The notes under the pieces: generated by a model | What the model saw: the letters and a program-made list of their open reading frames with translations, nothing else | Database searches by the model: none | What the model was told of the DNA's origin: nothing | Shown here: one piece after another, positions 20,301-27,188 of the stretch | How positions within the stretch are numbered: position 1 is the first letter of the stretch | Layout of the letters: each line of letters opens with the position of its first letter | Source: Diplonema japonicum | Lineage: Eukaryota; Euglenozoa; Diplonemea; Diplonemida; Diplonemidae | Direction of reading: 5' to 3' | Assembly (NCBI GenBank): GCA_964019335.1 | Contig: OZ025669.1 | Location: forward strand, 186,001 to 250,000 | Length of the DNA: 64,000 nucleotides | Made by a program: the position numbers and the translations under genes

Positions 20301-22787
20301 AAAAAGCGAAACGTTCTTCAGCAGCGTTGCGATCGACAGCTGGTACTCTTGCTCCGCCCTTTGGAACATTGTGTCCCTCTCTGCTTCCGTAAACAGCGGT
20401 ATCAACGCTTTTAAATCGTCCTTGGACAATGTGTAGAGCAAGGATGAGGTTTCGGAGATAACAATCGTCGTGCGCGGCACATCATAGAACAGGGTCACCT
20501 CGCCGTAATGACACCCCTCGTGCAGTTTGGAGTCGGGGTAACCTTTGACCTGTGCGCTGAGCTTTCCCCGTGAGATGAAGTACAGCTTGCCCTCACTCAC
20601 GAAGCTAGGATGCATGAGCTGTTGCTCTGGGGTACAGGACATCTGTTTGAGCTTGGCAACGACAAGACCACGTGAAGCATCTGACAGGTGAGCGAACACC
20701 AACACCGCCTTCACGCACACGTCAAGCACGTCCGATACGAATTTCGTTTGAAGTTTGCGCCTCACTTCTTCCTTTCCAGATAGACTGTCGAAGTCTTTCT
20801 TCCATAATTTGTAGACCAACGACTCGGTGGCGGCTACGATGGAGCATGTCCTTGGTGTGTCATTTAGCAGCGCAAGCACCCCATAGCTGCACGCGTCGCA
20901 AAGAGAACCCGTCTTCTCCCCGTTTTTATGGACAGTCAACGACCCCCTAATTACCACTAAAAATACCGATGCTTGATCGGACCCTTCTGTGAAGAGGAAT
21001 TCATCCTTCTCCACTCGTTCCTCCATCATGCTGTCCATGAGAGACTGCCTGAACGTGCTGCTGGAGCTGCTGAAGCCGTCAATGCTGAGCAGTATTCTGT
21101 CTAGCACCTCGTTCCTGAAGCATACTTGTGCCCTTGGGATGTACGCTGCCCTCTCAGAGGCCATCAGACGACTAAACTCAGCAGGACTTATACACATCAG
21201 CTCCACGTCAGTGACAGCAACAACAGACACGCATCTTGGATGCGGCAGCATCACAGACAAACCGCCGAAGCATTCCGCGTCACGCAACGTGATCGGAGCA
21301 CATAGTGCATTCTCCACTCGCACACAGCCGTTAAGTACAACGAAGAAGAGTAGCTCGTCACCGTCTGCTAAAATGGTCTCGCCGGCTTTATAGCAGGTGG
21401 ACACGAGAGCTGCAGCAAGACTGTCAAACACTTCATCGGGAAATGGGGAGAACAACGGGACGTTCCGTAGACAGGGCTTGATCACCGTGGTGTTGAAAAG
21501 CTTCACGCCCGTTGACTGGAAATTTGCTTTCACGAGAGGATCTGCTGCTGCCAGATCAGTGCACTGGCTTCGAGACAGCAGCAGTACCTGTGAGTCTACC
21601 TCAGCCCTCAAGGTGCCCACCACGGGTAGCGTGAAGTTTGTGCTCAGCTGATCTGCAGCATTGCCTTCTTTCAGAAACGAAGAGCCGCCATCGCTGTCAT
21701 ACCGCAGCCTCCCCGTGAGCACCATCACCATGTCGTCATACTTTCTGTGCCGTTCTTTCACCACATCGCCCTGTTGCAGTTGCTTGATCCTCAAACAAGA
21801 TGAGATGCGCTCCACATTCTTGTCGGGGAGGTCCGCGAAGATCTCAAGGTTCTTAAGAGAGTGCACAATCGAGACGCTAAAAAGCTCCCGTGCTCTCGTG
21901 GAGATAACAGTGCTGTGATGTGACAGCTTGCTATCCCCAAGGACGCGGAGTATAGCATCCCGGGTAAGGACGTATGCTTCTGTGTAACGGTGTGCGAGCA
22001 TGGGCTTGGCGGGGGTGTCAATGAGGAGGGATTCCTCGCCATAATGGGACCCCTCATGAAGGATGGACGAGCCTCTGTGCTTGAAGGCTTCGAGGCGACC
22101 TCTGGTGACGTAGACTAGGTTTCCAGTGGTAGTGATCCACTCGCCCTTCTCATAACTCTTCATGACCATCATGTGGGATATCTCGGAGAAGAAGAACTCG
22201 TTGTGGGAGGAATCAATTCCATGGAAGAGGGGTACCTTATGGGAGAGATACCGATATAAATGGAGTGTGAAGAGACGTGCTGACCGGGCCTTGAGAAGGG
22301 CACGGCGGGGAGGTGAAACAGAACTGACAAGGGATTGGAACGCAGCCCGAGTGATGACAAGGAGAGCGACATTCGTGTCGGCAATGGTATGAGATGAGCG
22401 GGGTGTGTTGTGGGTGAGTTCCATTTCATTCAAAGAACATCCCCGAGTAAGCGTGGAAGGGAGGAGGGGATGATCGACAGAGTACAAAATAACCCTGCCC
22501 CTCACCACCACATACATGGCACCACCGCCTTCCTTCTTGTTTGTGATGCTGTCCCCCGGGTTATACATCGCGAGGCACGCAATCCTGTCGATCTCTCTCA
22601 CCATCCATTCCCCAACCCCTTGCACCATTTCCAAGCCTTTCAAGCACTCCCTCCTCTCCTTCTTCTTTACCGCTGTGTCCTCAGGAATTTCATCACCTGC
22701 TACAAAATATTTCTCCGCATTTCCGGCAAGAAGCTGGTCCAATTTTCTCCTCTCGACCCTTCTTGGGTTAGGCGGGACAAGCTCCAT
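11379..22787 (-). CDS. Giant protein with about 28 tandem cyclic-nucleotide-binding domains
   Basis: One uninterrupted frame of 3,803 codons (3,802 residues from ATG at 22787; an in-frame ATG at 22841 lies before an acceptor-like CACACAG). I count 28 cNMP-binding units of about 120 residues. Each has a linker helix (VLxDIVKKVPLF), a beta-roll (EGEGGDEMYFVSRGEL) and a phosphate-binding cassette close to FFGEVALxYDTPRTATI. Units 1-6 are degenerate; most of units 7-27 keep the cassette Gly-Glu and Arg that contact ribose and phosphate in PKA/PKG. The Arg is followed by Thr, as in PKG. No kinase, phosphodiesterase, channel or membrane segment is present, so it looks like a pure binding scaffold or buffer, perhaps flagellar. 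The C-terminal 110 residues are basic and unstructured. No family member of this size is known to me. Confidence 0.92.
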   Translation of the reverse strand: MELVPPNPRRVERRKLDQLLAGNAEKYFVAGDEIPEDTAVKKKERRECLKGLEMVQGVGEWMVREIDRIACLAMYNPGDSITNKKEGGGAMYVVVRGRVILYSVDHPLLPSTLTRGCSLNEMELTHNTPRSSHTIADTNVALLVITRAAFQSLVSSVSPPRRALLKARSARLFTLHLYRYLSHKVPLFHGIDSSHNEFFFSEISHMMVMKSYEKGEWITTTGNLVYVTRGRLEAFKHRGSSILHEGSHYGEESLLIDTPAKPMLAHRYTEAYVLTRDAILRVLGDSKLSHHSTVISTRARELFSVSIVHSLKNLEIFADLPDKNVERISSCLRIKQLQQGDVVKERHRKYDDMVMVLTGRLRYDSDGGSSFLKEGNAADQLSTNFTLPVVGTLRAEVDSQVLLLSRSQCTDLAAADPLVKANFQSTGVKLFNTTVIKPCLRNVPLFSPFPDEVFDSLAAALVSTCYKAGETILADGDELLFFVVLNGCVRVENALCAPITLRDAECFGGLSVMLPHPRCVSVVAVTDVELMCISPAEFSRLMASERAAYIPRAQVCFRNEVLDRILLSIDGFSSSSSTFRQSLMDSMMEERVEKDEFLFTEGSDQASVFLVVIRGSLTVHKNGEKTGSLCDACSYGVLALLNDTPRTCSIVAATESLVYKLWKKDFDSLSGKEEVRRKLQTKFVSDVLDVCVKAVLVFAHLSDASRGLVVAKLKQMSCTPEQQLMHPSFVSEGKLYFISRGKLSAQVKGYPDSKLHEGCHYGEVTLFYDVPRTTIVISETSSLLYTLSKDDLKALIPLFTEAERDTMFQRAEQEYQLSIATLLKNVSLFQKTSLDVLVLLTNKLVSRVFPKGTQIIKEGEGGTDLFFVSRGLVGVYVLGYQVLQLVDGDYFGEVALVHNTPRTATIVAEQESQVLMLSRESFDDIVERYPTQRDEILTTAESRLRKFVLNELVKKVPMFGSDCSDAFMKRVVECLVPRKYQCGEYVIREGEGGDEMYFVSRGDLTVTIEGKEVHTMTDGGFLGEVALVYDIPRTATIQAASSLQLFVLSKSDFMAVLTDYPDESGSILYTAEKRLQTFVLDELVRKVPMFTGSSDLFIKEIVNKLKPARLQAGDMVIKEGDSTEKNCMYFVSRGDLNVISEGSIVHVMKDGDFFGEVALIYDTPRTASIKAASSALLFMLTQEDFVAVSKWFEDEMQGLRAIAETRFRTIINIMVQKIPLFRNVHSDSFMSEVSLKLTVKGYNKDTCVMREGEGGHEMYFVLRGSLSVTVDNALVRNMYDGNFFGEIALVYDTPRTATIRATLPSTLLVLTQEDFKSVLCKYPEIKDTVMETATARFQVFVLLELIKKVSLFHGVDNDFMRELAHVLIPLTFAAGESVIKEGMKGGEMYFVNRGLLQVSVGNEKVKRVSDGEYFGEVALVYDTTRTAGVHAIEKSHLFMLQRSDFNSVLSQHPSVSVAIFHVAQERFFRFVLLDLVNKVSMFQGSHSNFLSDLVLRLTPKSYYPGDLVIEEGGGGQEMFFISKGTLEILYAGTVVRTLNDGDFFGEVALIYDTPRTATIKAATMAQLYVLTRSDLEEVMIAYPLEANHIHEEAKARLKQFVLADLCKKVPIFSSTDNELIDDLVTKMEPVYYEEDEHVIKEGEGGDEMYFVSRGVLMVFMGTEEVCQLKDGDFFGEIALMFDTPRTATIKARVRSMLFVLSKFDFQAVMDRHDKAAEPIRRIAKQRLQKYVLQENVSKVPLFARCRDNDEFLGAVVEHLTVCTFEEGSFVINENAGGAEMYFISRGSLAVYIGCKLVTTLVDGGFFGEVALLYDTPRIASIKALTRSHLFVFTKENFDKVMERFPLQAESIKQIGQIRFRKFVLEDMVKKVPLFTRCKTSELIEEVVEQLEARKYVKGSSVIEEGGGGHEMYFISRGRLHVMVAGKLVHILTDGNFFGEVALLYDTPRTATIVAETDSHLFSLSNREFKNIMERYPLEAAWTKEIATSRFRKHVLQDIVKKVPIFKDSQDEDFLSKVVEQLRPKGFDTGDVIVREGEGGEEMYFISRGELGISINGIEVHTMKDGDFFGEIAIVYNTPRTATITAKTPSQLFVLMKENFSKIMTENEGVAAGVYTIAKQRFTQFLLTDFLRPHSFFHTSSTDFITELICKLSTRSYEQGDVIVTEGEGGDEMYYVSRGHLSVHVGGKQVHTMKDGDFFGEIALVYDTPRTATIFAENISNLFVLKRTDFYEVMDAFPADADIIRELAKIRLRRHVLGDIVRKVPMFASSHCEDFIAGLVKCLVPRGLEGDEFVVQEGEGGHEMYFVSRGELSVTVAGTKVHTMKDGDFFGEVALLFDTPRTATIKTTGRSGLFVLTKEDLLELMDEYPQAAQGITETADKRFRKHVLSDLVKNVPLFKTCTEEDFIKEIVELLEPKNYQAGEAVVQEGEGGDEMYFILRGQLTVSLAGKEVHVLRDGGFFGEIVLIYQTPRTATITAATSCMVLTLTRENFSAVMKKYPKLEEEVVALAKERLNAFVLEDIVKKVPLFKGCQEEQFIKDVVRCLDPQRYENGEHVISEGEGGNEMYFVSRGELTVVVEEKKVHTMKDGDFFGEVALIYDTPRTATILACGTSQLFVLGKDDLASVFEKYEQLAAGIKRTAGERLRISVLLPMLKKVPLFAQSSESFINDVMMCLLPRSITKGITLMKQGEGGDEMYFILRGVLSITISGKRIASIKDGSFFGEVALLYDTPRTASIVAHTKGQLYVLMRSSLLKVLQEYPKEAAVMRGIAKLRMTQYLEEIVVKNCLFESASSAFIKDLVNTMTPESYEKGQTIVEEGAGGDTMYFVSRGCLLVSSGEFNGHMRDGDFFGEVALVYDTPRTATITAESKTSLFVLSRAAFSSVISMYPVEGDAILDVARVRMGHFVLNDIVKKVPLFQDCEDTDFILAVVESLVPKGCVEGEVIMKEGEGGDEMYFVSRGELIVTSNGKKLHAMKDGDFFGEVALLFRTPRTATIQAATKSQLFVLKKAAFAELTKRFVTTAESIVEIARARFKLHVLSDLVKNVPLFKNCSDENFIKEIVEFLVPVSYEETETVVQEGEGGDEMYFILRGQLTVSLAGKEVHVLRDGGFFGEIVLIYQTPRTATITAATSCMVLTLTRENFSAVMKKYPKLEEEVVILAKERLNAFVLEDIVKKVPLFKGCQEEQFIKDVVRCLHPQRYENGEHVISEGEGGNEMYFVSRGELTVMVEEKNVHIMKDGDFFGELALIYDTPRTATILACGTSQLFVLGKDDLSCVMERYPVLVEQIKRIAEPRLQSVLRGLLKKVPLFVTCNDDAFLLHCVGLMEPKRFMKKQFIIREGMGGDEMYFVSRGEVSISIAGEEVSVLRDGSFFGEIALLFNTPRTATIMAKSDSTLFALHAKDFEEVMSQHVREAELITAIAKKRFNKFILKDIIQKVPLFAELKNRQFIDAIVDVLEFVLVEMDEFVIEKGDIGDGMYFVSRGELDVIVSDEEFFTIKDGGFFGEIALLYDMPRRASVITVSDCYLFKLGKTAFKRVMKEFSAVHDSIREIGKSRLETFVLRDLVQTVPLFKAMNDEKVLSAVCKMLTLEQIQIGVTVVRKGDPGKAMYFVSYGELEATLGNGKKIPLKPGSFFGEIALLITTGRTASIVTKTYCELYKLSKSDFATLVEVCPVFARLCEEKAKQHILKETLLSGVAGTSRTGVLRFCYNNLFYFNIAKKMKLLHLDTWKPEVAPTVRRKIARDIQLTTKSGIVEQGSWAVVSPTRQIRQDGVSISPRRQPLQSDNQAEGSPKGLPVVPRPV
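12969..13566 (-). repeat. Internal duplication in the cNBD gene, copy 2
   Basis: About 598 bases nearly identical to 14922-15519 at a constant offset of 1,953 bases (651 codons). I see only scattered substitutions (around 13034, 13081-13117, 13201 and 13310). It encodes units 24-25 of the array. Confidence 0.85.
14922..15519 (-). repeat. Internal duplication in the cNBD gene, copy 1
   Basis: Partner of 12969-13566; encodes units 19-20. The high nucleotide identity, compared with the roughly 40-60% protein identity of other units, marks a recent duplication or gene-conversion event. Confidence 0.85.
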
Positions 22788-22841
22788 CTGCAGCCCATGC
22801 CTGTGTGTGGAGAGAATGAAACATGGCAAGAAATAGTGCAA

Positions 22842-23881
22842 ATGAATGGAAAGGTAGGCTGGGGAAAGGGGGTAGAACGGAAAAAAAAAAAAAGTAAACT
22901 TAAAAAAAAAAAAAGCAGAAGCCGGGAGCGTGGAGGGCGGGTGGGGTGCAAAAGAAAGATCAGCACCTCCACAAGCAACATAAAGACGGGGGGTGGGGGG
23001 ACAAAAACCCTGCTCTTGTTCTTCTTAAGGGGAAGCATTTATAGTTCTTTTTACCTTGTTCTATGCCCCTTGTTTATATTGACATGCAGGCTTACTCTCC
23101 CCCCCACAGAACATAAAAACATCCTTCTTTGAAGATGAAAATAACTTACGCTTTGTACACGAGAGAAGGGGCCAGCAGGGGCAAAGCAAGGGATGGCCAG
23201 AAGGCAACTTGGTCCCTTGGTTCCTACTGATATTGCAGAGGAGAGAAGGAAAAAAAAAAAGAATAGGCAAAGTTACAGTGAGAGAGTGTAAGGTGTGCCT
23301 TTTATTTTTTTTTTTTCTTTTGAGGAAAAAAAAAACTTATGCCTCATATTCTATCTGCGTTGTCAGAGCAGTGTACAGTGCCAGAAACGGGTGTTTATGG
23401 GCGTTTTGGTGCCTCCAGTGATCCTTTGTGGAACCTCCGGATTCTTACTAAAAAACTCTTCCCACTTTAAAAGATATGAGGAGGTCAAAAAAAAAAGAAG
23501 AAAATAGGGGAGGGAAAAAAAGACCGAGAAAGAAAATAGGTTACTTAATAATCAAGCCCAGCAAAAAAAAAGAGCAAAAAAAACAAAAAAAACAGGGGGG
23601 GAGACAAGAGAGGCCCCCCTCTCGTACAGTTCCTCTTTTTTGTACTTTTTTTTTCCCCTCTTCAGTTCATATTGCTACTTTTCCTTCCCCTTTCCATTAT
23701 TTTCCTTCATTCTGAAAAGAGCAGATGTAATTTTCTTTTTTCTGCAGAGAGAGCCAACTTCTTTTTTTTTTTTTTTATCGCTTCCTGTAAGACAGAATAC
23801 ACAGGATGGCTTTTTTTTTTTTCCTACTAGGAAAAAAAAAAAAAAAGAAAAACTTTATAACCACATCCTCCCTTTTTTTTT
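22842..23881. other. Intergenic region between cNBD and thioredoxin genes
   Basis: About 1 kb. It starts with A/G-rich runs, has a mixed stretch at 23040-23480, then dense A and T runs up to the stop of the thioredoxin gene. I find no convincing coding frame, tRNA or small RNA. Confidence 0.5.
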
Positions 23882-24802
23882 TTAACATATTGTACAGCAA
23901 GACGATTCCTTACGAGTGCCGGACCAACCGTTCCGGAGAATCTCTGCAGCACCGTTGGTGACAATGCGCCTGCAGTCACGGTGAAGAATGGTGCGGTCGG
24001 TGGGAGAGAGTAACACGGTGGCGGGGATACCCTTCACACCGTAGAATGATTGCAGCTCCTTACGTCGGGAAGACTCTTCAAAGGGCAGCGCGTAGTAAGC
24101 ACCATGCTGCGCAAAGTAGTCATCAAACTCGTTCTGGTCACGGTCGCTACTAACGTATATAATAATGAGGTCATCACTCTTCGCGGTGTACTCCTCCCAG
24201 AAGTTCTTAAGCATCGGAGTGAACTTCCTGCAAGGCGGACACCAGTGCGCACTGAAGTACAGCATGATGTGTTTTCCCTCTAAAACCGTCCGTCCCACCT
24301 TTGTCCCATCTCGTTTAACAAACACACTTCCAAGATCGCTGTTGCCCGTCCGTATCGTTGCAGCCTCTACTTTATCGGCAGCTTTCCAAGGCCAGCCGGA
24401 ACCTTCTGAGTCTTGCACTATCATGTTTCTGGCGTTCGTGCATACTACTTCTCCTGTCTTTGCGTCGAGGGTGATCAATGTTGGGATGGACTTTACCTGG
24501 TACTTTGTGCTGAGTGTGCTCTTGAGTTCCCTCTCTCTGTACGGGAGGGCCAGCCAGGGCATTGTCTTGAAGTAGCCGAGCATGTCGCCCTCGGAGTTGT
24601 CCCCGCTCATCAGAACGATCTCGAAGTTCTTCTCCTTTGCAAACCTTGTGTAGAAGTCCGCCAGCTGTGGGGTGAACGCCTTGCACGGCGGGCACCATGA
24701 CGCGCTGAAGTACAGCAGGACGTACTGCTTCCCCGACAGCATCGAAGCCCTGTCTCCCTCCACTTCGTTTGTCCCCAACAACTTCGGGCCTAAGAAGTCC
24801 AT
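23882..24802 (-). CDS. Tandem thioredoxin-fold protein (tryparedoxin/nucleoredoxin-like)
   Basis: 306 residues with two thioredoxin-like domains. Domain 1 has LYFSASWCPPCKAFTP (active site WCPPC 36-40) and a cis-Pro region SIPT (105-108). Domain 2 has LYFSAHWCPPCRKFTP (WCPPC 187-191) and GIPAT near 265. WCPPC followed by FTP is typical of tryparedoxins and nucleoredoxins, which reduce disulfides of peroxidases and other proteins. Tryparedoxin is single-domain; the tandem form is closer to nucleoredoxin. Both Cys pairs are intact, so both domains should be redox active. The protein ends SSCCTIC; the last four residues fit a CaaX prenylation box. The TAA stop runs into an A-rich tract. The leader is A-rich directly before ATG. 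Confidence 0.88.
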   Translation of the reverse strand: MDFLGPKLLGTNEVEGDRASMLSGKQYVLLYFSASWCPPCKAFTPQLADFYTRFAKEKNFEIVLMSGDNSEGDMLGYFKTMPWLALPYRERELKSTLSTKYQVKSIPTLITLDAKTGEVVCTNARNMIVQDSEGSGWPWKAADKVEAATIRTGNSDLGSVFVKRDGTKVGRTVLEGKHIMLYFSAHWCPPCRKFTPMLKNFWEEYTAKSDDLIIIYVSSDRDQNEFDDYFAQHGAYYALPFEESSRRKELQSFYGVKGIPATVLLSPTDRTILHRDCRRIVTNGAAEILRNGWSGTRKESSCCTIC

Positions 24803-24947
24803 TTTTTTTTCTTTTGCGCGTGCTAATTGAATTTCGTGCTGATTGAAACTGGACCAAAAAAATAAGATAACTCAAAAGAAGCCCTTTTGAGGAAAATACT
24901 GAGTCAATAAGGGTAATAGAAACGCGGCAGCGGAAGCATGCCCTTGT

Positions 24948-25055
24948 GGGGGGGGGGGGGGGGGGGATCTTATCGCCCGGTACGGTTGGGACATCTTTCT
25001 TTGGGTGTAAATGGAGAAAAGGTTAAGTTGAAGGGGGGGGGGGGGGGGGGGGGGG
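24948..25055. repeat. Two long G runs (G19 and G23)
   Basis: Plus-strand G at 24948-24966 and 25033-25055. The second lies just beyond the stop codon of the glycosyltransferase gene (C run on its sense strand). The two are separated by 66 bases of mixed sequence. Confidence 0.9.
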
Positions 25056-25060
25056 AAGAA

Positions 25061-26869
25061 TCATGCCGCCTTTTGTGGATGTTCCCTCAGCTGAACAGTA
25101 AGAGCCTTGTCCAGGTCCGGGTAAGCTAGGCTGCACTCGCTTGCCTCTATCTTCGGGCAATTTGGTGCTATGAGGCCAAGCATCCGCATGGCTATATGCT
25201 TTTCCATGATCTGACCTTGCTTTATCCGGAGCAGCTTGTGGTTGTACGTGTACTTTCCTGTGACATGGACAAAGATGGCACTCTTAAGGTATTCTATCCT
25301 TGCAGCTTGCATCTCAGGAAGGAGATGCGGAAAGCTCCAGGTAGGGGGAGGCACACACGTGAAGGGTGTAGGGGTGGTTCCGTTCGCCAGGTTCTCTGTG
25401 TGGAGCAGCTCCCTGGCGATTTCCTGGTCGGTGATCTCCCCCATCTGGAACCCGTCTTCACGCAGTGCAGACACTGCTTGCAGTCTTTTTGGCAGTACGA
25501 GGTTCTCCCTCAGCTCCCACTCGACGTCTGTGAGCGGGCCGAAGTACTTCATCGACGAGTCAGTCCTCCCGTTCTTGCACACATAGTACTTCTTCCCATT
25601 CATCTCCTGCAAACTGGAGTCTGGGCAAATCATGCGCATGACGTCCATGTATCCTTGCACAGTCAGCTTCCCTGCGTCCATGTCGCGTATCAGTATTTGC
25701 GCTGTCTTCGTCCGCAGCTTCCTGTTCCCCAACCCCAGATCCTTCAATCGCTTCACCAACTGCCACTCCCTCAACGCACGCCGCCCGTTGATGTGCGGCC
25801 GCGGTGCGTCCATGTCGCCTTCCTTCTGCAGTGCATCCCGCCACCACAGCAGCTCCTCAGACCACATTCTGACAAAGGTCAATGCTTGCGGTGTGGGCGA
25901 TGCATGAATGATACCTGTGTTGGGCCACACGCGGAAGGCATGTTTGTCTGTCTCACCACGTTCACCGCACTGCATTGCCAGACCCGAGGGGAGCTTTTTC
26001 AGGAGGTGCGACGGGTCCTTCACAGCAAGCACGTCGCTGTCGAGCATAAGGACTGCGACATTGGCATTGAGGAGACCCTCGAGGTACTTTGGCTTGCAGT
26101 GCATGGCGGAGAGAGTCCCTGTTTTGGACCTGTAGCTGTCCATGACGGTGGTGACAGATGATGCGTGCGAGCCCTCACGGAGCCATGGGCACAGGACGGA
26201 AGCACGCACGTCGGCCCATGCGAGGCCCCGTCGGTTGCACCACTTGATGACAGCGTCATCTTGGGCACCGATAAGAATGCCCTTGGTATGGCCTTGGGAG
26301 ACGTTTAGGTTGTGCACCCAGATGTGGAGGAGAGGAAGGGCACGGCAGTTGGTGAGGGTGGTGATGATGCGCTTGTTGTGTGCTGCGTTGCGGACGGTAA
26401 GGAGGAACGTGCGGTCAACGGTGGCGTCGCACTTGCTGAGCATCTTGTACAGCACACCAGACGTGGTATTCAGCTTGCGAGCGTAGCCATTCCGGTACCC
26501 TTGGTAGCCGCACCTTGCATCCCCCGACACCCCTGCACAGGCGGGGTCCACCCTGCACTCCTTCGCTGCGTCGTCGAAGGTATCAAACCATCCCTCGCTC
26601 CCCATACACAGCCTGCCCCCCCGTCCGCTTGGGGTGCCGTATTCACACGGCCGTCCCCTGCACACCATCTTCTTCCAAAAACACCCTGGTTCTTCCCTTC
26701 CTACAACAATGTGAGCAAGAACGGCCGGGCCACTGCTGTTCACTTGCTCCTTCAACTGTGTCTGTGTAGCATGCTCGCCATCCTCCCGCTTTAACCCTTT
26801 GAAGTACAGTAGCAGCAGCACCACTGCCAGATAAACGTACACATGTATGAAGGTCGATCTCAGCCTCAT
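25061..26869 (-). CDS. Type II membrane glycosyltransferase (nucleotide-diphospho-sugar transferase-like)
   Basis: 602 residues from ATG at 26869. A basic start (MRLRS) and a hydrophobic anchor at 8-24 give a Golgi-type single-pass topology with a lumenal catalytic part. Residues 63-147 are Cys-rich with a PAN/apple-like core (DDAAKECRVDPACAGVSGD), probably a recognition module. The catalytic region (about 150-480) has a DxD-type motif in VAVLMLDSDVLAVKDP (DSD 277-279), which binds metal and sugar nucleotide in GT-A folds. It resembles the nucleotide-diphospho-sugar transferase family. The donor and acceptor cannot be told from sequence. The candidate leader (after AG at 26886-26885) is 15 bases and includes ATG directly followed by TAA, a start-stop element just before the real ATG. 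An in-frame upstream Met at 26923 is less likely. Confidence 0.82.
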   Translation of the reverse strand: MRLRSTFIHVYVYLAVVLLLLYFKGLKREDGEHATQTQLKEQVNSSGPAVLAHIVVGREEPGCFWKKMVCRGRPCEYGTPSGRGGRLCMGSEGWFDTFDDAAKECRVDPACAGVSGDARCGYQGYRNGYARKLNTTSGVLYKMLSKCDATVDRTFLLTVRNAAHNKRIITTLTNCRALPLLHIWVHNLNVSQGHTKGILIGAQDDAVIKWCNRRGLAWADVRASVLCPWLREGSHASSVTTVMDSYRSKTGTLSAMHCKPKYLEGLLNANVAVLMLDSDVLAVKDPSHLLKKLPSGLAMQCGERGETDKHAFRVWPNTGIIHASPTPQALTFVRMWSEELLWWRDALQKEGDMDAPRPHINGRRALREWQLVKRLKDLGLGNRKLRTKTAQILIRDMDAGKLTVQGYMDVMRMICPDSSLQEMNGKKYYVCKNGRTDSSMKYFGPLTDVEWELRENLVLPKRLQAVSALREDGFQMGEITDQEIARELLHTENLANGTTPTPFTCVPPPTWSFPHLLPEMQAARIEYLKSAIFVHVTGKYTYNHKLLRIKQGQIMEKHIAMRMLGLIAPNCPKIEASECSLAYPDLDKALTVQLREHPQKAA

Positions 26870-27188
26870 GTTACATGCGGAGGCCTGCGATGGAGTGAGC
26901 ACACGGTGGCGTAAAGGAGACAAGAGAAAAAAAAATGGACTATTATTTACCGTTTAAAATAATCAAATATCCCTTCGCCCAATCCCCCGAGAAGAAATCT
27001 TGAAAACACAGAGAAATAAAAATCTAACCTGAAGGTAGGGGGGGAAGAAGAAGAAGAAGAAAAAAAAAAGAACTGCCATTCAGCGATTCTATGTACAACA
27101 AACGTTCCCCTCCCTCCCTCCCCCCTTTCTTTTTTACTATGTATTGAAAAACACAGAATGAAAAAAAAAAAAAAAAAAAACGCACGGA
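26870..27188. other. Intergenic region between SHIPPO and glycosyltransferase genes
   Basis: About 320 bases: the polypyrimidine/acceptor segment of the glycosyltransferase gene, a GAA-type microsatellite at 27045-27070 and an A20 run at 27161-27180. No gene seen. Confidence 0.5.
26885..26940 (-). promoter_or_regulatory. Candidate trans-splice acceptor for the glycosyltransferase gene
   Basis: The sense strand has a T-rich then T/C-rich tract (about 50 bases) ending CATCGCAG at 26885. The remaining leader is 15 bases and contains an ATG-TAA start-stop element. Confidence 0.6.
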
